From Streptomyces sp. 130 (GTDB lineage Bacteria > Actinomycetota > Actinomycetes > Streptomycetales > Streptomycetaceae), in the NCBI RefSeq assembly GCF_007096885.1, contig NZ_VJNO01000024.1:1-64000 (forward strand): 64,000 bases of DNA. Reading direction: 5' to 3'. Below the pieces are notes generated by a model that saw only the letters and a list, made by a program, of their open reading frames with translations, was not told where the DNA came from and made no database searches. The stretch's first letter is position 1. The number at the start of each line of letters is the position of its first letter. The translations under genes were made by a program, and so were the position numbers. Positions 1-8,005 of the stretch are shown piece after piece.

Positions 1-80
1 TGCGCTGCGGCGGGTGCGCGGAGGGGGCGGTCGCGCCGGTGCGTACGGGCGCCCCGGGCACCGTTCCCGCCGAGGGCCGG

Positions 81-180
<100 letters not shown>

Positions 181-206
181 CCGCGGCGCGTTCTGCCCGC
201 CTGCCC

Positions 207-581
207 TCAGAACACCGCGCGCGCCACGGCGGCCCCGGCGAAGGAGAGCCCCACCCCGGCGGCGACGGTGAGCAGGAGGTAGCCCGCCGCCAGGCCCAGC
301 CGGCGGGCCGAGCCGAGGTGGAGGAGTTCGTACGAGAACGTCGACCACGTCGACAGGGCCCCGCAGAAACCGGTGGCCAGCAGCAGGTTCAGCCGGGCGC
401 CCAGATCGCCGCCGGCCGCCGCCTCCGCGACGAAGCCGAGGATCAGCGCCGCGCCCGCGTTGGCCGCGAAGGTGCCCCAGGGGAAGGCGCTGTGCAGGCG
501 GAACTTCGCGTCCACGCCGAGCAGGTAGCGCACCGGCGCCCCCACCAGGCCACCGGCCAGTACGAGCAGCCAGTCGGTCAT
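207..581 (-). CDS. crcB: Fluoride channel CrcB/Fluc, first subunit
   Basis: A 124-residue, four-helix membrane protein of the CrcB/Fluc family, which lets fluoride leave the cell passively. The conserved Asn (N41, in GTFAAN) and the GFCGALSTWSTFS segment (residues 71-83) are visible. In this segment the usual TTFSTF phenylalanine box reads STWSTF, so the first phenylalanine is tryptophan while F82 is kept. The gene overlaps the upstream crcB paralogue by 4 nt (ATGA), so the two are translationally coupled. Paired short Fluc proteins in actinobacteria and bacilli are thought to form heterodimers, and I infer the same here. Confidence 0.93.
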   Translation of the reverse strand: MTDWLLVLAGGLVGAPVRYLLGVDAKFRLHSAFPWGTFAANAGAALILGFVAEAAAGGDLGARLNLLLATGFCGALSTWSTFSYELLHLGSARRLGLAAGYLLLTVAAGVGLSFAGAAVARAVF

Positions 582-1048
582 GACGCCTCGCCCCGCTCAC
601 CGTAGGACCGGCCGAAGGTGAAGTGCGCCGCGAACGCTCCCGCCGTCACGGCCGCCAGTGCTGCGGCCACGGTCAGCACCAGGCATCCCACCGCGTAGCC
701 GGGCTGATGGTTCTCGAACAGTTGCCGCACGTCGTCCGTGTAGTGCGAGAACGACGTGAAGCCGCCGAGCACCCCGGTGCCGAGCAGCGGACTGATCAGT
801 CGGGGAGCCCCGGGGAAGCGCAGCTTCAGGGTGACCATCAGGACTCCCATCAGGAAACAGCCCACCGCGTTGACCAGCAGGATCGTCCAGGGAAAGGAGA
901 ACGTCCCGGTCGGCCACAGACGCTCGGCCGCGTACCGCGCGGCGGCCCCCGCCGCACCGCCGACCGCGACGGCGGCCACGACCGGGAGCTGCGCGCCGGG
1001 GTGGTGATCCGGGTGGCTGTGGCGGTGCAACCGCATCTTCCGGGACAT
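578..1048 (-). CDS. crcB: Fluoride channel CrcB/Fluc, second subunit
   Basis: A 156-residue paralogue of the next gene, also four membrane helices. The family Asn (N60, in WTILLVN) and the GVLGGFTSFS segment with both box phenylalanines (F97, F100) are present. I chose the ATG at 1048 over a longer frame to 1114 because the extra N-terminus is low-complexity and the channel fold starts after residue 20. The N-terminus is short and His-rich (HRHSHPDHH, residues 9-16). The role is fluoride export, probably as a heterodimer with the downstream product. No fluoride riboswitch was recognised upstream. Confidence 0.9.
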   Translation of the reverse strand: MSRKMRLHRHSHPDHHPGAQLPVVAAVAVGGAAGAAARYAAERLWPTGTFSFPWTILLVNAVGCFLMGVLMVTLKLRFPGAPRLISPLLGTGVLGGFTSFSHYTDDVRQLFENHQPGYAVGCLVLTVAAALAAVTAGAFAAHFTFGRSYGERGEAS

Positions 1049-1244
1049 GCCGTGAAGGTACGGGCCGCCGGGCGACGCCGAGGGCCCGGTGCCCGGCGTG
1101 CCCCGGCGGTGCACCCGAGCGGCCTACCGGGAACGCCCCCCGCGAGAAAAGCGCGGCCTTCTGTGACTCCATGGCATATGACGGACTTCCCCGGTCGTCC
1201 GCCCTGCCCGAAGCGCACCCGCCGACGAGCCGCTGGAGCACGCC

Positions 1245-2207
1245 GTGTCCCTCGCCGAGCCGGATCACGTCCGGCGGCTGGAGAGCCGCCAGCCGTCCGC
1301 GTACCTGCTGGCATCCCTGCGAGGTGTCGGCCAGGTCGACTTCCAGGCGAGCCTGTTCACCGGGGCCGCGATCCTCGCGGGGCTGTGGGTGGCGGGCTGG
1401 GAGACCGGCCTCTTCGCCACGCTGGGGACGCTGATCGCCACGGCCGTCGCCTACGCGCTGGCCGTGGACCGGGGGAGCATCGCGCTCGGCATGCAGGGGT
1501 TCGCGGGCTGCCTCACCGGCATCGCCCTGGTCTCGACCCTCGGCAACCACCCGGCCACCTATGTGCTGACCGTCGTGGGCGCCGCCTTGTGCGTCGTCCT
1601 CATGGCGGCCCTGGCCACCCTCCTCGCCCCGTACCGCCTCAGCCCCATGACCGCGCCGTTCTGCCTGGTCTCCGGCGTGATGGTGGTGGGCGCCCCCTCC
1701 TTCGACCGCGTCTGGCACGGCGCCCCGGCCGCCGTCTCCAGCACGACGAGCGGGGACACCGGGATCACCTGGAACGACCTGTGGCACGCCTTCTTCAACA
1801 ACGTCTCGCAGGTCTTCCTGGTCGAGAGCTGGTACGTCGGACTGATCATGCTCGCCGGGCTCGCCCTGGCCGGCCCGCGCGTCGTCCTCTGGGCCGCCGC
1901 CGGCAGCGTGACCGGGATCGTCGCCGCCTGGCTGCTCGGCGCGCCGACGGCGCTGATCGCCAACGGCATCTACGGATACAACGCGGTGCTCGTCGCCATC
2001 GGCCTCGGGGCCGTCTTCCTGGCCCCCACGGTCTGGAACGGGCTCTACACGCTGCTCGGCGCGGCGGTCAGCACGGGCCTCACCGCGACCCTGACCTCCT
2101 TCTTCAAACCGTTCGGCGGCCACACCTTCACCTGGCCGTTCATCCTCACCACCTGGACGCTGCTGGTCGCCGTGGAGCTGCTGCCGCGCCTGCGCCGCAG
2201 CGACTGA
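1245..2207 (+). CDS. Urea channel/transporter (UT family)
   Basis: A 320-residue polytopic membrane protein of the urea transporter (UT/SLC14) family, which passes urea through a pore selective for the neutral molecule. The two-fold repeated family segments are visible around residues 60-150 and 215-310. The start is a GTG preceded by GGAG at a suitable distance. It is the first gene of the urease block, 50 nt before ureA in the same direction. The location fits: uptake of urea, hydrolysis by urease, then handling of ammonium by the Amt at the block's other end. No nitrogen-regulator (GlnR) box is convincing upstream. Confidence 0.88.
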   Translation: MSLAEPDHVRRLESRQPSAYLLASLRGVGQVDFQASLFTGAAILAGLWVAGWETGLFATLGTLIATAVAYALAVDRGSIALGMQGFAGCLTGIALVSTLGNHPATYVLTVVGAALCVVLMAALATLLAPYRLSPMTAPFCLVSGVMVVGAPSFDRVWHGAPAAVSSTTSGDTGITWNDLWHAFFNNVSQVFLVESWYVGLIMLAGLALAGPRVVLWAAAGSVTGIVAAWLLGAPTALIANGIYGYNAVLVAIGLGAVFLAPTVWNGLYTLLGAAVSTGLTATLTSFFKPFGGHTFTWPFILTTWTLLVAVELLPRLRRSD

Positions 2208-2257
2208 CGAGGCCCCGGGCCCCCGCCCCCGTACCCCCTCCGAGGAAGGTATCCACG

Positions 2258-2563
2258 ATGAACCTCGCCCCCCGCGAGATCGACAAACTGCTCGTCTACG
2301 TCGTTGCCGACCTGGCCCGCAAGCGCCAGGGCCGCGGCCTCAAGCTCAACTACAGCGAGTCGGTCGCGCTGATCACCGAGGCGATCCTGGAAGCGGCCCG
2401 CGACGGCAAGAGCGTCGCGGACTGCATGGAGCTGGGCCGCCATGTGGTGGGCGAGGACGACACCATGCCCGGTGTACGGGAGATGCTCGGCCTGCTCCAG
2501 GTCGAGGCGTCCTTCGTGGACGGCACCAAACTGGTCTCCTGCCACGACCCCATCGGCGGCTGA
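2258..2563 (+). CDS. ureA: Urease gamma subunit
   Basis: A 101-residue protein with the full urease gamma sequence (N-terminal MNLAPREIDKLL, then GLKLNYSESVALI, then the C-terminal VPVEA-type region here ending DGTKLVSCHDPI). It is the smallest structural subunit of nickel urease, which hydrolyses urea to ammonia and carbamate in the cytoplasm. The start is an ATG with a good GAGGAAGG ribosome site 8-15 nt upstream. Only 2 nt separate its stop from the GTG of the His-rich gene, so those two are probably co-translated. In most urease operons ureB would follow directly; here another gene intervenes. Confidence 0.97.
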   Translation: MNLAPREIDKLLVYVVADLARKRQGRGLKLNYSESVALITEAILEAARDGKSVADCMELGRHVVGEDDTMPGVREMLGLLQVEASFVDGTKLVSCHDPIGG

Positions 2564-2565
2564 CC

Positions 2566-3420
2566 GTGGCGGGGAACGGGGCCGTCATCGCCGTCTGCGG
2601 CCACGAAGCCGCCTACGGCCGGGCGCTGGAGGGACTGCTCGGCCCGGACGTGAGCATCGTCCCCAACGGCCGCGCGCTCTTCCGGACCGTCGCCGCGCAC
2701 CTGCGCCGGGGCGAGCCCGTCGTGGTCGTCCCGATGACGCTGGGCCGCGACCCCGGACTCGTCGCGGACACCGCGCGCACCCTGCGCGCCGTCCCCGCCG
2801 GCGGGCCCGCGCCCGCGGCCGTGCTGCTCGCCGAGCCCTTCGGCACCGCCCAGCACCTCGTCGCCTGGCTGCGGGCGGCGGCCGGCCGGGCACCCGACGA
2901 CGCCGCGCTCCTGGTCACCGCCCCCTGCGGCGACCCGTTCGAGGACGCCGAGCTCCACCGCGTGGCCGCCCTCGTACGCCGCTACGGGCGCCACGCCCTG
3001 GTCGAGGTCGCCTTCGAGGACGGCGACCCGGACCCGGCCGAGGGCGTCCGGCGCTGCGGGCTGCTGGGCGCGGAGCGCGTGGCGTTGCTGCCCGCGTCGT
3101 TCACGGCGGCCGGCCCGGTCGGCGCGGGGCCGGTGCCGGTGACGGACGCCGGCCCCCTCGTGCCGGCCCCCGCGCTGCGGCGGGTGCTGGACGAGCGCGT
3201 GGCCGACGCGCGCCGGCGCCTGCGCGACCACGGCGACGACGGCGTCACCGCCGGGCTCGCCGCCGCCGACCACCACGGCCACGCCCACACCCACCCGGCG
3301 GGCGAGGGCCACGGCCACGCGCACGTCCATCCCCACGAGCACGGTCCCGGGGGCGTGCACCGGCATCACCACCACCCGTCCGCCGCCGAAGCGGACCGAG
3401 GCATCAGGAGCATCGCATGA
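2566..3420 (+). CDS. CbiX/SirB-like protein with His-rich tail, inside the urease operon
   Basis: A 284-residue protein. Residues 1-215 resemble the CbiX/SirB class of cobalt/nickel/iron chelatases: a beta strand ending in a CGH motif (C11, H13), then a duplicated second half with VEVAFEDGDPDPAEG. The GxH metal ligands usual after the PLFL-type strands are not visible in either half (PMTLGRD; LPASFTAAG), so chelatase activity is uncertain. Residues about 235-273 form a tail with 16 histidines (HGHAHTH, HGHAHVHPHEH, HRHHHH), as in nickel-storing UreE, HypB and SlyD tails. It overlaps ureB by ATGA. The operon lacks ureE, so I infer a nickel-binding or nickel-delivery role. Function is not established. 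Confidence 0.8.
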   Translation: MAGNGAVIAVCGHEAAYGRALEGLLGPDVSIVPNGRALFRTVAAHLRRGEPVVVVPMTLGRDPGLVADTARTLRAVPAGGPAPAAVLLAEPFGTAQHLVAWLRAAAGRAPDDAALLVTAPCGDPFEDAELHRVAALVRRYGRHALVEVAFEDGDPDPAEGVRRCGLLGAERVALLPASFTAAGPVGAGPVPVTDAGPLVPAPALRRVLDERVADARRRLRDHGDDGVTAGLAAADHHGHAHTHPAGEGHGHAHVHPHEHGPGGVHRHHHHPSAAEADRGIRSIA

Positions 3421-3884
3421 CGTTCCGTCAGCAGTACTTGTACGGAGACGGCCCGATCGAACTGAACGCGGGCCGCCGCACGCTCAAGGTCACCGTGAGC
3501 AACACGGGCGACCGGGCCGTGCAGATCGGCTCGCACTACCACTTCTTCGAGGTCAACTCGGCGCTCGCCTTCGACCGCGAGGCGACCCTCGGCATGCACC
3601 TCAACATCGCCGCCGGCACCTCCGTACGGTTCGAGCCCGGCGGAACGCGCGAGGTCGAGCTCTGCGCGTACGCCGGAACCGGCCGGCTCACCGGCTTCAG
3701 CGGGCTGCTCAACGGCAGCCTCTCCTCCCACCCCGCCCGCGTCGAGGCCGTCCGCCGGGCCATCGAACGCGGCTTCCGGGGGGCCGAGACCGCCGAGCCC
3801 GCCACGGCGGACGAGTCCTCGAAGGCGAACAAGCCCGCCAAGCCCGCCAAGTCCGCCAAGGACAAGAAGAAGGGTTCGCGCTGA
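3417..3884 (+). CDS. ureB: Urease beta subunit with Lys/Ala-rich C-terminal tail
   Basis: A 155-residue protein whose first ~105 residues match the urease beta subunit (YGDGPIELNAGR, then VQIGSHYHFFEVN, then FDREATLGMHLNIAAGTSVRFEPG). It packs with UreA and UreC in the apoenzyme. The start ATG overlaps the stop of the preceding His-rich gene (ATGA), and the stop overlaps the ureC start by 1 nt (TGATG), so the three are coupled. The C-terminus runs about 45 residues past the core and ends in a Lys/Ala/Pro-rich stretch (KPAKPAK, then SAKDKKK). This tail is unusual for the subunit and may be disordered. Confidence 0.96.
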   Translation: MTFRQQYLYGDGPIELNAGRRTLKVTVSNTGDRAVQIGSHYHFFEVNSALAFDREATLGMHLNIAAGTSVRFEPGGTREVELCAYAGTGRLTGFSGLLNGSLSSHPARVEAVRRAIERGFRGAETAEPATADESSKANKPAKPAKSAKDKKKGSR

Positions 3885-5608
3885 TGCCCATCCTGCCCCG
3901 CAAGCAGTACACCGACATGTTCGGGCCGACGGTCGGTGACCGCTTCCACCTCGCCGACACCAACCTCGTCGTCGAGGTCGAGAAGGACTACAGCGAGGGT
4001 CTGTACGGCGACGAGGTCGTCTACGGAGGCGGCAAGACCATGCGCGACGGCATGGCCGCCGACCCGCAGGCCACCGCCGCCCAGGGCGCGCTCGACACCG
4101 TCATCACCAACGTGGTGGTCATCGACCCCATGGTGGGCGTCGTCAAGTGCGACATCGGCATCAAGGACGGCTTCATCGTCGGCATCGGCAAGTCCGGCAA
4201 TCCGCAGACGCAGAACAACGTCGACCCGGACCTGGTCGTCGGGCCCGGCACCGAGGCCATCGCGGGTGAGCACCTGATCGCCACCGCCGGCGCCATCGAC
4301 ACCCATGTGCACCTCATCGCCCCGCAGCAGGCCGAACAGGCGCTGACCAACGGCATCACCACGCTCATCGGCGGCGGCACCGGCCCCACGGACGGCTCCA
4401 ACGGGACGACCTGCACGCCGGGTCCCTACAACATCGGCAAGCTGCTCCAGGCGGCCGAGGCGTTCCCCGTCAACCTCGGCATCATGGCGAAGGGCAACGG
4501 CAGCCTGCCCGAGGCGCTCAACGAGCAGATCGCCGCGGGCGCCTGCGGTCTCAAGGTGCACGAGGACTGGGGCGCGACCCCGGCCGTCATCGACAACGCG
4601 CTGACCGTCGCCGACACCCACGACGTCCAGGTGTCGATCCACACCGACAGCCTCAACGAGAGCGGATTCTTCGAGGACACCCGCTCCGCCATCGACGGCC
4701 GTGCCATCCACACCTTCCACAGCGAGGGCGCGGGCGGCGGCCACGCCCCCGACATCCTGCGCGTCACCGGTGAACCGAACGTCCTGCCGTCCTCCACCAA
4801 CCCGACGCTGCCGTACACCAGGAACTCGGTGGACGAACTCCTCGACATGGTCATGGTCTGCCACCACCTGAGCCGTGACATCCCCGAGGACGTGTCGTTC
4901 GCCGACAGCCGGGTGAGGGCCGAGACCATCGCCGCCGAGTCGGTGCTGCACGACCTCGGCGTGATCAGCATGTTCTCCTCGGACTCCCAGGCCATGGGCC
5001 GCATCGGCGAGTCCGTCACCCGGGCCTTCCAGACCGCGCACCACTGCAAGGACAAGCTCGGCGTCCTGGAGGGCGACTCGGAGCGCAACGACAACCAGCG
5101 GGTGCTGCGCTACCTCGCCAAGGTCACCATCAACCCCGCCATCGCCTCCGGGATCTCCGACTACGTCGGCTCGATCGAGAAGGGCAAGCTCGCCGACATC
5201 GTGCTGTGGCCCATCCACTCCTTCGCCGCCAAGCCGAAGATGATCATCAAGGGCGGCATCGTCTCCTGGGCGCAGATGGGCGACCCCAACGCCTCCCTGC
5301 CGACCCCGCAGCCGGTGACCTACCGGCCGATGTTCGGGCAGTACGGCAAGGCGCTCCCGGCCACCCACGCCACCTTCATGTCGCAGGCGGGCATCGCCGC
5401 CGGGGTGCCGGCCGAACTCGGCCTGGAACGGCAGGTCCTCCCGGTGCGCCGCACCCGCACCATCGGCAAGCACAACATGATCCGCAACGACGCCCTGCCC
5501 GACGTCCAGGTCGACCCGGAGACGTTCAAGGTCACGCTCAACGGCAAGGTCGCCACCATCGACCCGGCCGAGACGCTGCCCCTGAACCACCTCTACTTCC
5601 TGGTCTAG
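3884..5608 (+). CDS. ureC: Urease alpha subunit (catalytic)
   Basis: The 574-residue catalytic subunit of nickel urease. All active-site residues are visible, at +7 relative to Klebsiella numbering: nickel ligands H141 and H143 (DTHVH), the lysine to be carbamylated K224 (LKVHEDWG), H226, H253 (SIHTDS), H279 (FHSEG), catalytic H327 with flap cysteine C326 (MVCHHL), and D367 (FSSDSQ). The length is that of a free-standing bacterial UreC. The start overlaps the ureB stop by 1 nt. Maturation needs carbon dioxide, nickel and the UreD, UreF and UreG proteins encoded directly downstream. Confidence 0.98.
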   Translation: MPILPRKQYTDMFGPTVGDRFHLADTNLVVEVEKDYSEGLYGDEVVYGGGKTMRDGMAADPQATAAQGALDTVITNVVVIDPMVGVVKCDIGIKDGFIVGIGKSGNPQTQNNVDPDLVVGPGTEAIAGEHLIATAGAIDTHVHLIAPQQAEQALTNGITTLIGGGTGPTDGSNGTTCTPGPYNIGKLLQAAEAFPVNLGIMAKGNGSLPEALNEQIAAGACGLKVHEDWGATPAVIDNALTVADTHDVQVSIHTDSLNESGFFEDTRSAIDGRAIHTFHSEGAGGGHAPDILRVTGEPNVLPSSTNPTLPYTRNSVDELLDMVMVCHHLSRDIPEDVSFADSRVRAETIAAESVLHDLGVISMFSSDSQAMGRIGESVTRAFQTAHHCKDKLGVLEGDSERNDNQRVLRYLAKVTINPAIASGISDYVGSIEKGKLADIVLWPIHSFAAKPKMIIKGGIVSWAQMGDPNASLPTPQPVTYRPMFGQYGKALPATHATFMSQAGIAAGVPAELGLERQVLPVRRTRTIGKHNMIRNDALPDVQVDPETFKVTLNGKVATIDPAETLPLNHLYFLV

Positions 5609-5612
5609 GCCG

Positions 5613-6359
5613 ATGTACCGGAAGGAGGGCGACATCGCGGGCGACCCCGGCCCGGCGGGGACCTCGGCGGCCACCGGCCTCGGACCGCTGCTGGTCAGCC
5701 TCCAGCTGACCGACTCGGCGTTCCCGAGCGGCTTCTACACCCTCTCGCACAGCCTGGAGGGCTACGTCCAGGCGGGCGCCGTGGACGCCGGCAGCCTGCC
5801 GCCGCTGCTGGCGGACCTGCTGCTGCACGGAGTCGGGCCGGCCGACGCCACCGCGCTCGCCCTCGCCCACCGGGCGACCGCGGCGGGCGACCCGGACGCC
5901 GTGGTCCGGATCGACGAGCACCTGTACGCCACGAAGCTGGGCCGGGAGATGCGCCAGGCCGCCACCCGGACCGGGCGCCAGCTCCTGGACCTGGGCCACG
6001 AGGTCTTCGGCCGCCCCGAGATCGGCGACTACTACGGCCGGGTCGTGCGCCGCGAGGCCCCGGGCACCCAGGCGGTGGCCGCCGGGGTCGTCTACGCGGC
6101 GACCGGCGTCCCGGTCCGCCAGGCGGTCGCCGCCGACCTGTTCGCGTTCTGCGTCAGCTTCGCGGGTGCCGCCCTGCGGCTGAGGCTGACCGACCACCGT
6201 ACGGCGCAGACCCTGCTCGCGGGCGCCGCACCCGTCATCGAGACCGCCGTCGACGCGGCACTGCGCGGTGAGCTGGACGACGTCGGCGCCACGGTCTTCG
6301 CCTCGGACGTCATGTCGGGCCGTCACGAACGCGCCGAAGCCCGGCTCTTCGCCAGCTGA
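5613..6359 (+). CDS. ureF: Urease accessory protein UreF
   Basis: A 248-residue, mostly helical protein of the UreF family, which bridges UreD and UreG and controls GTP-driven nickel insertion into apo-urease. Family features are the QLTDSAFPSGFYTLSHSLE segment (about residues 31-49) and the C-terminal half with GVVYAATGVP and VQ-type helix repeats. The N-terminus upstream of residue ~24 is not conserved, so a start a few codons later is possible. It begins 4 nt after the ureC stop. Confidence 0.95.
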   Translation: MYRKEGDIAGDPGPAGTSAATGLGPLLVSLQLTDSAFPSGFYTLSHSLEGYVQAGAVDAGSLPPLLADLLLHGVGPADATALALAHRATAAGDPDAVVRIDEHLYATKLGREMRQAATRTGRQLLDLGHEVFGRPEIGDYYGRVVRREAPGTQAVAAGVVYAATGVPVRQAVAADLFAFCVSFAGAALRLRLTDHRTAQTLLAGAAPVIETAVDAALRGELDDVGATVFASDVMSGRHERAEARLFAS

Positions 6360-6388
6360 ACACCCACCACGACACCCCTAGGAGCACC

Positions 6389-7009
6389 ATGGACGACAAC
6401 GTACTCAGGGTCGGCATCGGCGGACCCGTCGGTTCCGGGAAGACCGCGCTCATCGAGGCGCTGGTCCCGGTCCTGATCGCGCGCGGCCACCGCCCCGCCG
6501 TCATCACCAACGACATCTACACCCAGGAGGACGCCCAGCACGTCCGCCGCACCCTGGCCGGAGTCCTCGAACCCGAGCGCGTCGTCGGCGTCGAGACGGG
6601 TGCCTGCCCGCACACCGCCGTACGCGACGACCCGACGATGAACCTCGCGGCGGGCGCCGAGATGCTGGAGCGCTTCCCGGACACCGACACCCTCCTGTAC
6701 GAGTCCGGCGGCGACAACCTCACCCTGACGTTCAGCCCGGCCCTGGTGGACCTCTTCCTCTTCGTGCTCGACACCGCGGAGGGCGAGAAGATGCCCCGCA
6801 AGCGCGGCCCCGGCATCACCGACTCCGACCTGCTGGTCATCAACAAGATCGACATCGCGCGGTACGTGCGTACGGACATCGGCGTCATGGAGTCGGACGC
6901 CCACCGGGTGCGGGGCGACCGCCCCGTCGTCCTCACCGACTGCCTGACCGGCGTGGGCGTGGACGAGATCGCCGGTTACCTCGAATCACGCCGCAAGGTG
7001 CTGATCTGA
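6389..7009 (+). CDS. ureG: Urease accessory GTPase UreG
   Basis: The 206-residue SIMIBI-class GTPase that carries nickel to apo-urease. The P-loop GPVGSGKT (residues 12-19), the nickel-binding Cys-Pro-His (C73-P74-H75), the ESGGDN segment (105-110) and the guanine-specific NKID (152-155) are all intact. The protein has no N-terminal His-rich extension, unlike many actinobacterial or plant UreG proteins; in this operon the His-rich region is on the separate CbiX-like protein instead. A ribosome site (AGGAG) precedes the ATG. ureD follows 1 nt after its stop. Confidence 0.97.
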   Translation: MDDNVLRVGIGGPVGSGKTALIEALVPVLIARGHRPAVITNDIYTQEDAQHVRRTLAGVLEPERVVGVETGACPHTAVRDDPTMNLAAGAEMLERFPDTDTLLYESGGDNLTLTFSPALVDLFLFVLDTAEGEKMPRKRGPGITDSDLLVINKIDIARYVRTDIGVMESDAHRVRGDRPVVLTDCLTGVGVDEIAGYLESRRKVLI

Positions 7010-7010
7010 C

Positions 7011-7967
7011 ATGCCGCTCGCCCCGCAACGGCCGGAGGACCGGCTCACCGAGGAGTACTACACACCCGTCCGCGTCCCCCCGGGCGTGGCGGCGCTGGCC
7101 TCCGTCCCGGACACCCTGGCGCCCGGCTCCCCGGCCAAGGTCGGCATCCTCGACCTCTCCTTCGCCGTGCGGGGCGGGCGCACCGAACTCGTCGGGCGCT
7201 ACCAGAAGACCCCGCTCCAGATCATGCGCCCGCTGTGGATCGACCCCGCGCGGTCCGGCATGGCGTACGTCTACCTCATGGCGACCGGCGGCGGCATCGC
7301 CCAGGCCGACCGCTACCGGATGGACTTCCACTGCGGCCCCGACACCGAGGTCCACCTGACGACCCAGGCCGCGACCAAGATCTTCCGGATGGAACACGAC
7401 TACGCGAGCCAGCGCGTCCACCTCACCGCCGAGACCGGCAGCTACGTCGAATACCTCCCCGACCCGCTCATCCCGTTCCGGGACGCCCGGTTCTACCAGC
7501 GCACCGAGGTCACCGTCGCGCCCGGCGCCACCGTTGTCGCCGGCGACACCCTCACCGCCGGCCGGCTCGCCCGGGGCGAGCGCCACGCGTACCGGATGCT
7601 CGCCACCGACCTCCGGGTGAGCAGGCCCGACGGCACCCTCCTCGCCATCGACACCCTGCGTCTGGCGCCCGGGCAGCCGGGAACCGGAGTCCTCGGGCCC
7701 GGGGTGTTCGCCGGCCGCGACCACGTCGCCTCGCTCTTCGCGGTGACCGACCGCGTTCCCGCCGCCGAGCTCGCCGACACCCTGCACGAGGCGCTGGCCG
7801 GGCTCGGCGTCCTGTACGGGGTGAGCGTGCTGCCCCGGGACTGCGGGGCGTGGGTGCGGCTGCTCGACGACAGCCCGGTCCGGGTCGCCGAGGCGCACCG
7901 GGCCGCCTGGCACGCCGCACGCCGGCTGCTCACCGGCCACCCGCCGCCCGACCTGCGCAAGCCGTAG
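7011..7967 (+). CDS. ureD: Urease accessory protein UreD (UreH)
   Basis: A 318-residue UreD/UreH family protein, which binds apo-urease and provides the nickel passage in the UreD-UreF-UreG complex. Family signatures are GGIAQADRYRMDF, LTTQAATKIFRM and YVEYLPDPLIPFRDARFYQRTEV (split across residues ~90-165). It is the last accessory gene of the operon, 1 nt after ureG, and 38 nt before amt in the same direction. No ureE or nickel importer gene is visible in the window. Confidence 0.95.
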   Translation: MPLAPQRPEDRLTEEYYTPVRVPPGVAALASVPDTLAPGSPAKVGILDLSFAVRGGRTELVGRYQKTPLQIMRPLWIDPARSGMAYVYLMATGGGIAQADRYRMDFHCGPDTEVHLTTQAATKIFRMEHDYASQRVHLTAETGSYVEYLPDPLIPFRDARFYQRTEVTVAPGATVVAGDTLTAGRLARGERHAYRMLATDLRVSRPDGTLLAIDTLRLAPGQPGTGVLGPGVFAGRDHVASLFAVTDRVPAAELADTLHEALAGLGVLYGVSVLPRDCGAWVRLLDDSPVRVAEAHRAAWHAARRLLTGHPPPDLRKP

Positions 7968-8005
7968 CGATTCCCGCCCGCACACCCCTACCCGAGGTAC
8001 CGCCG

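Noticed and set aside
1160..1176. Possible GlnR box before the urea channel
   Set aside because: GTGAC with a second half GCATA six bases on fits only half of the gTnAC-n6-GnAAC consensus. Not enough to claim nitrogen control.
1049..1244. Possible fluoride riboswitch before crcB
   Set aside because: I could not find the conserved riboswitch segments on the minus strand.
597..2123. Long open frame on the minus strand across crcB, the spacer and the urea channel
   Set aside because: It runs antisense to recognisable genes; its protein is low-complexity Arg/Gly/Ala with no family features. It is a by-product of GC-rich codon bias.
6994..7012. Possible His-rich or nickel-binding extension in UreG
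   Set aside because: UreG starts directly at the P-loop region and ends normally; no His-rich part was seen.
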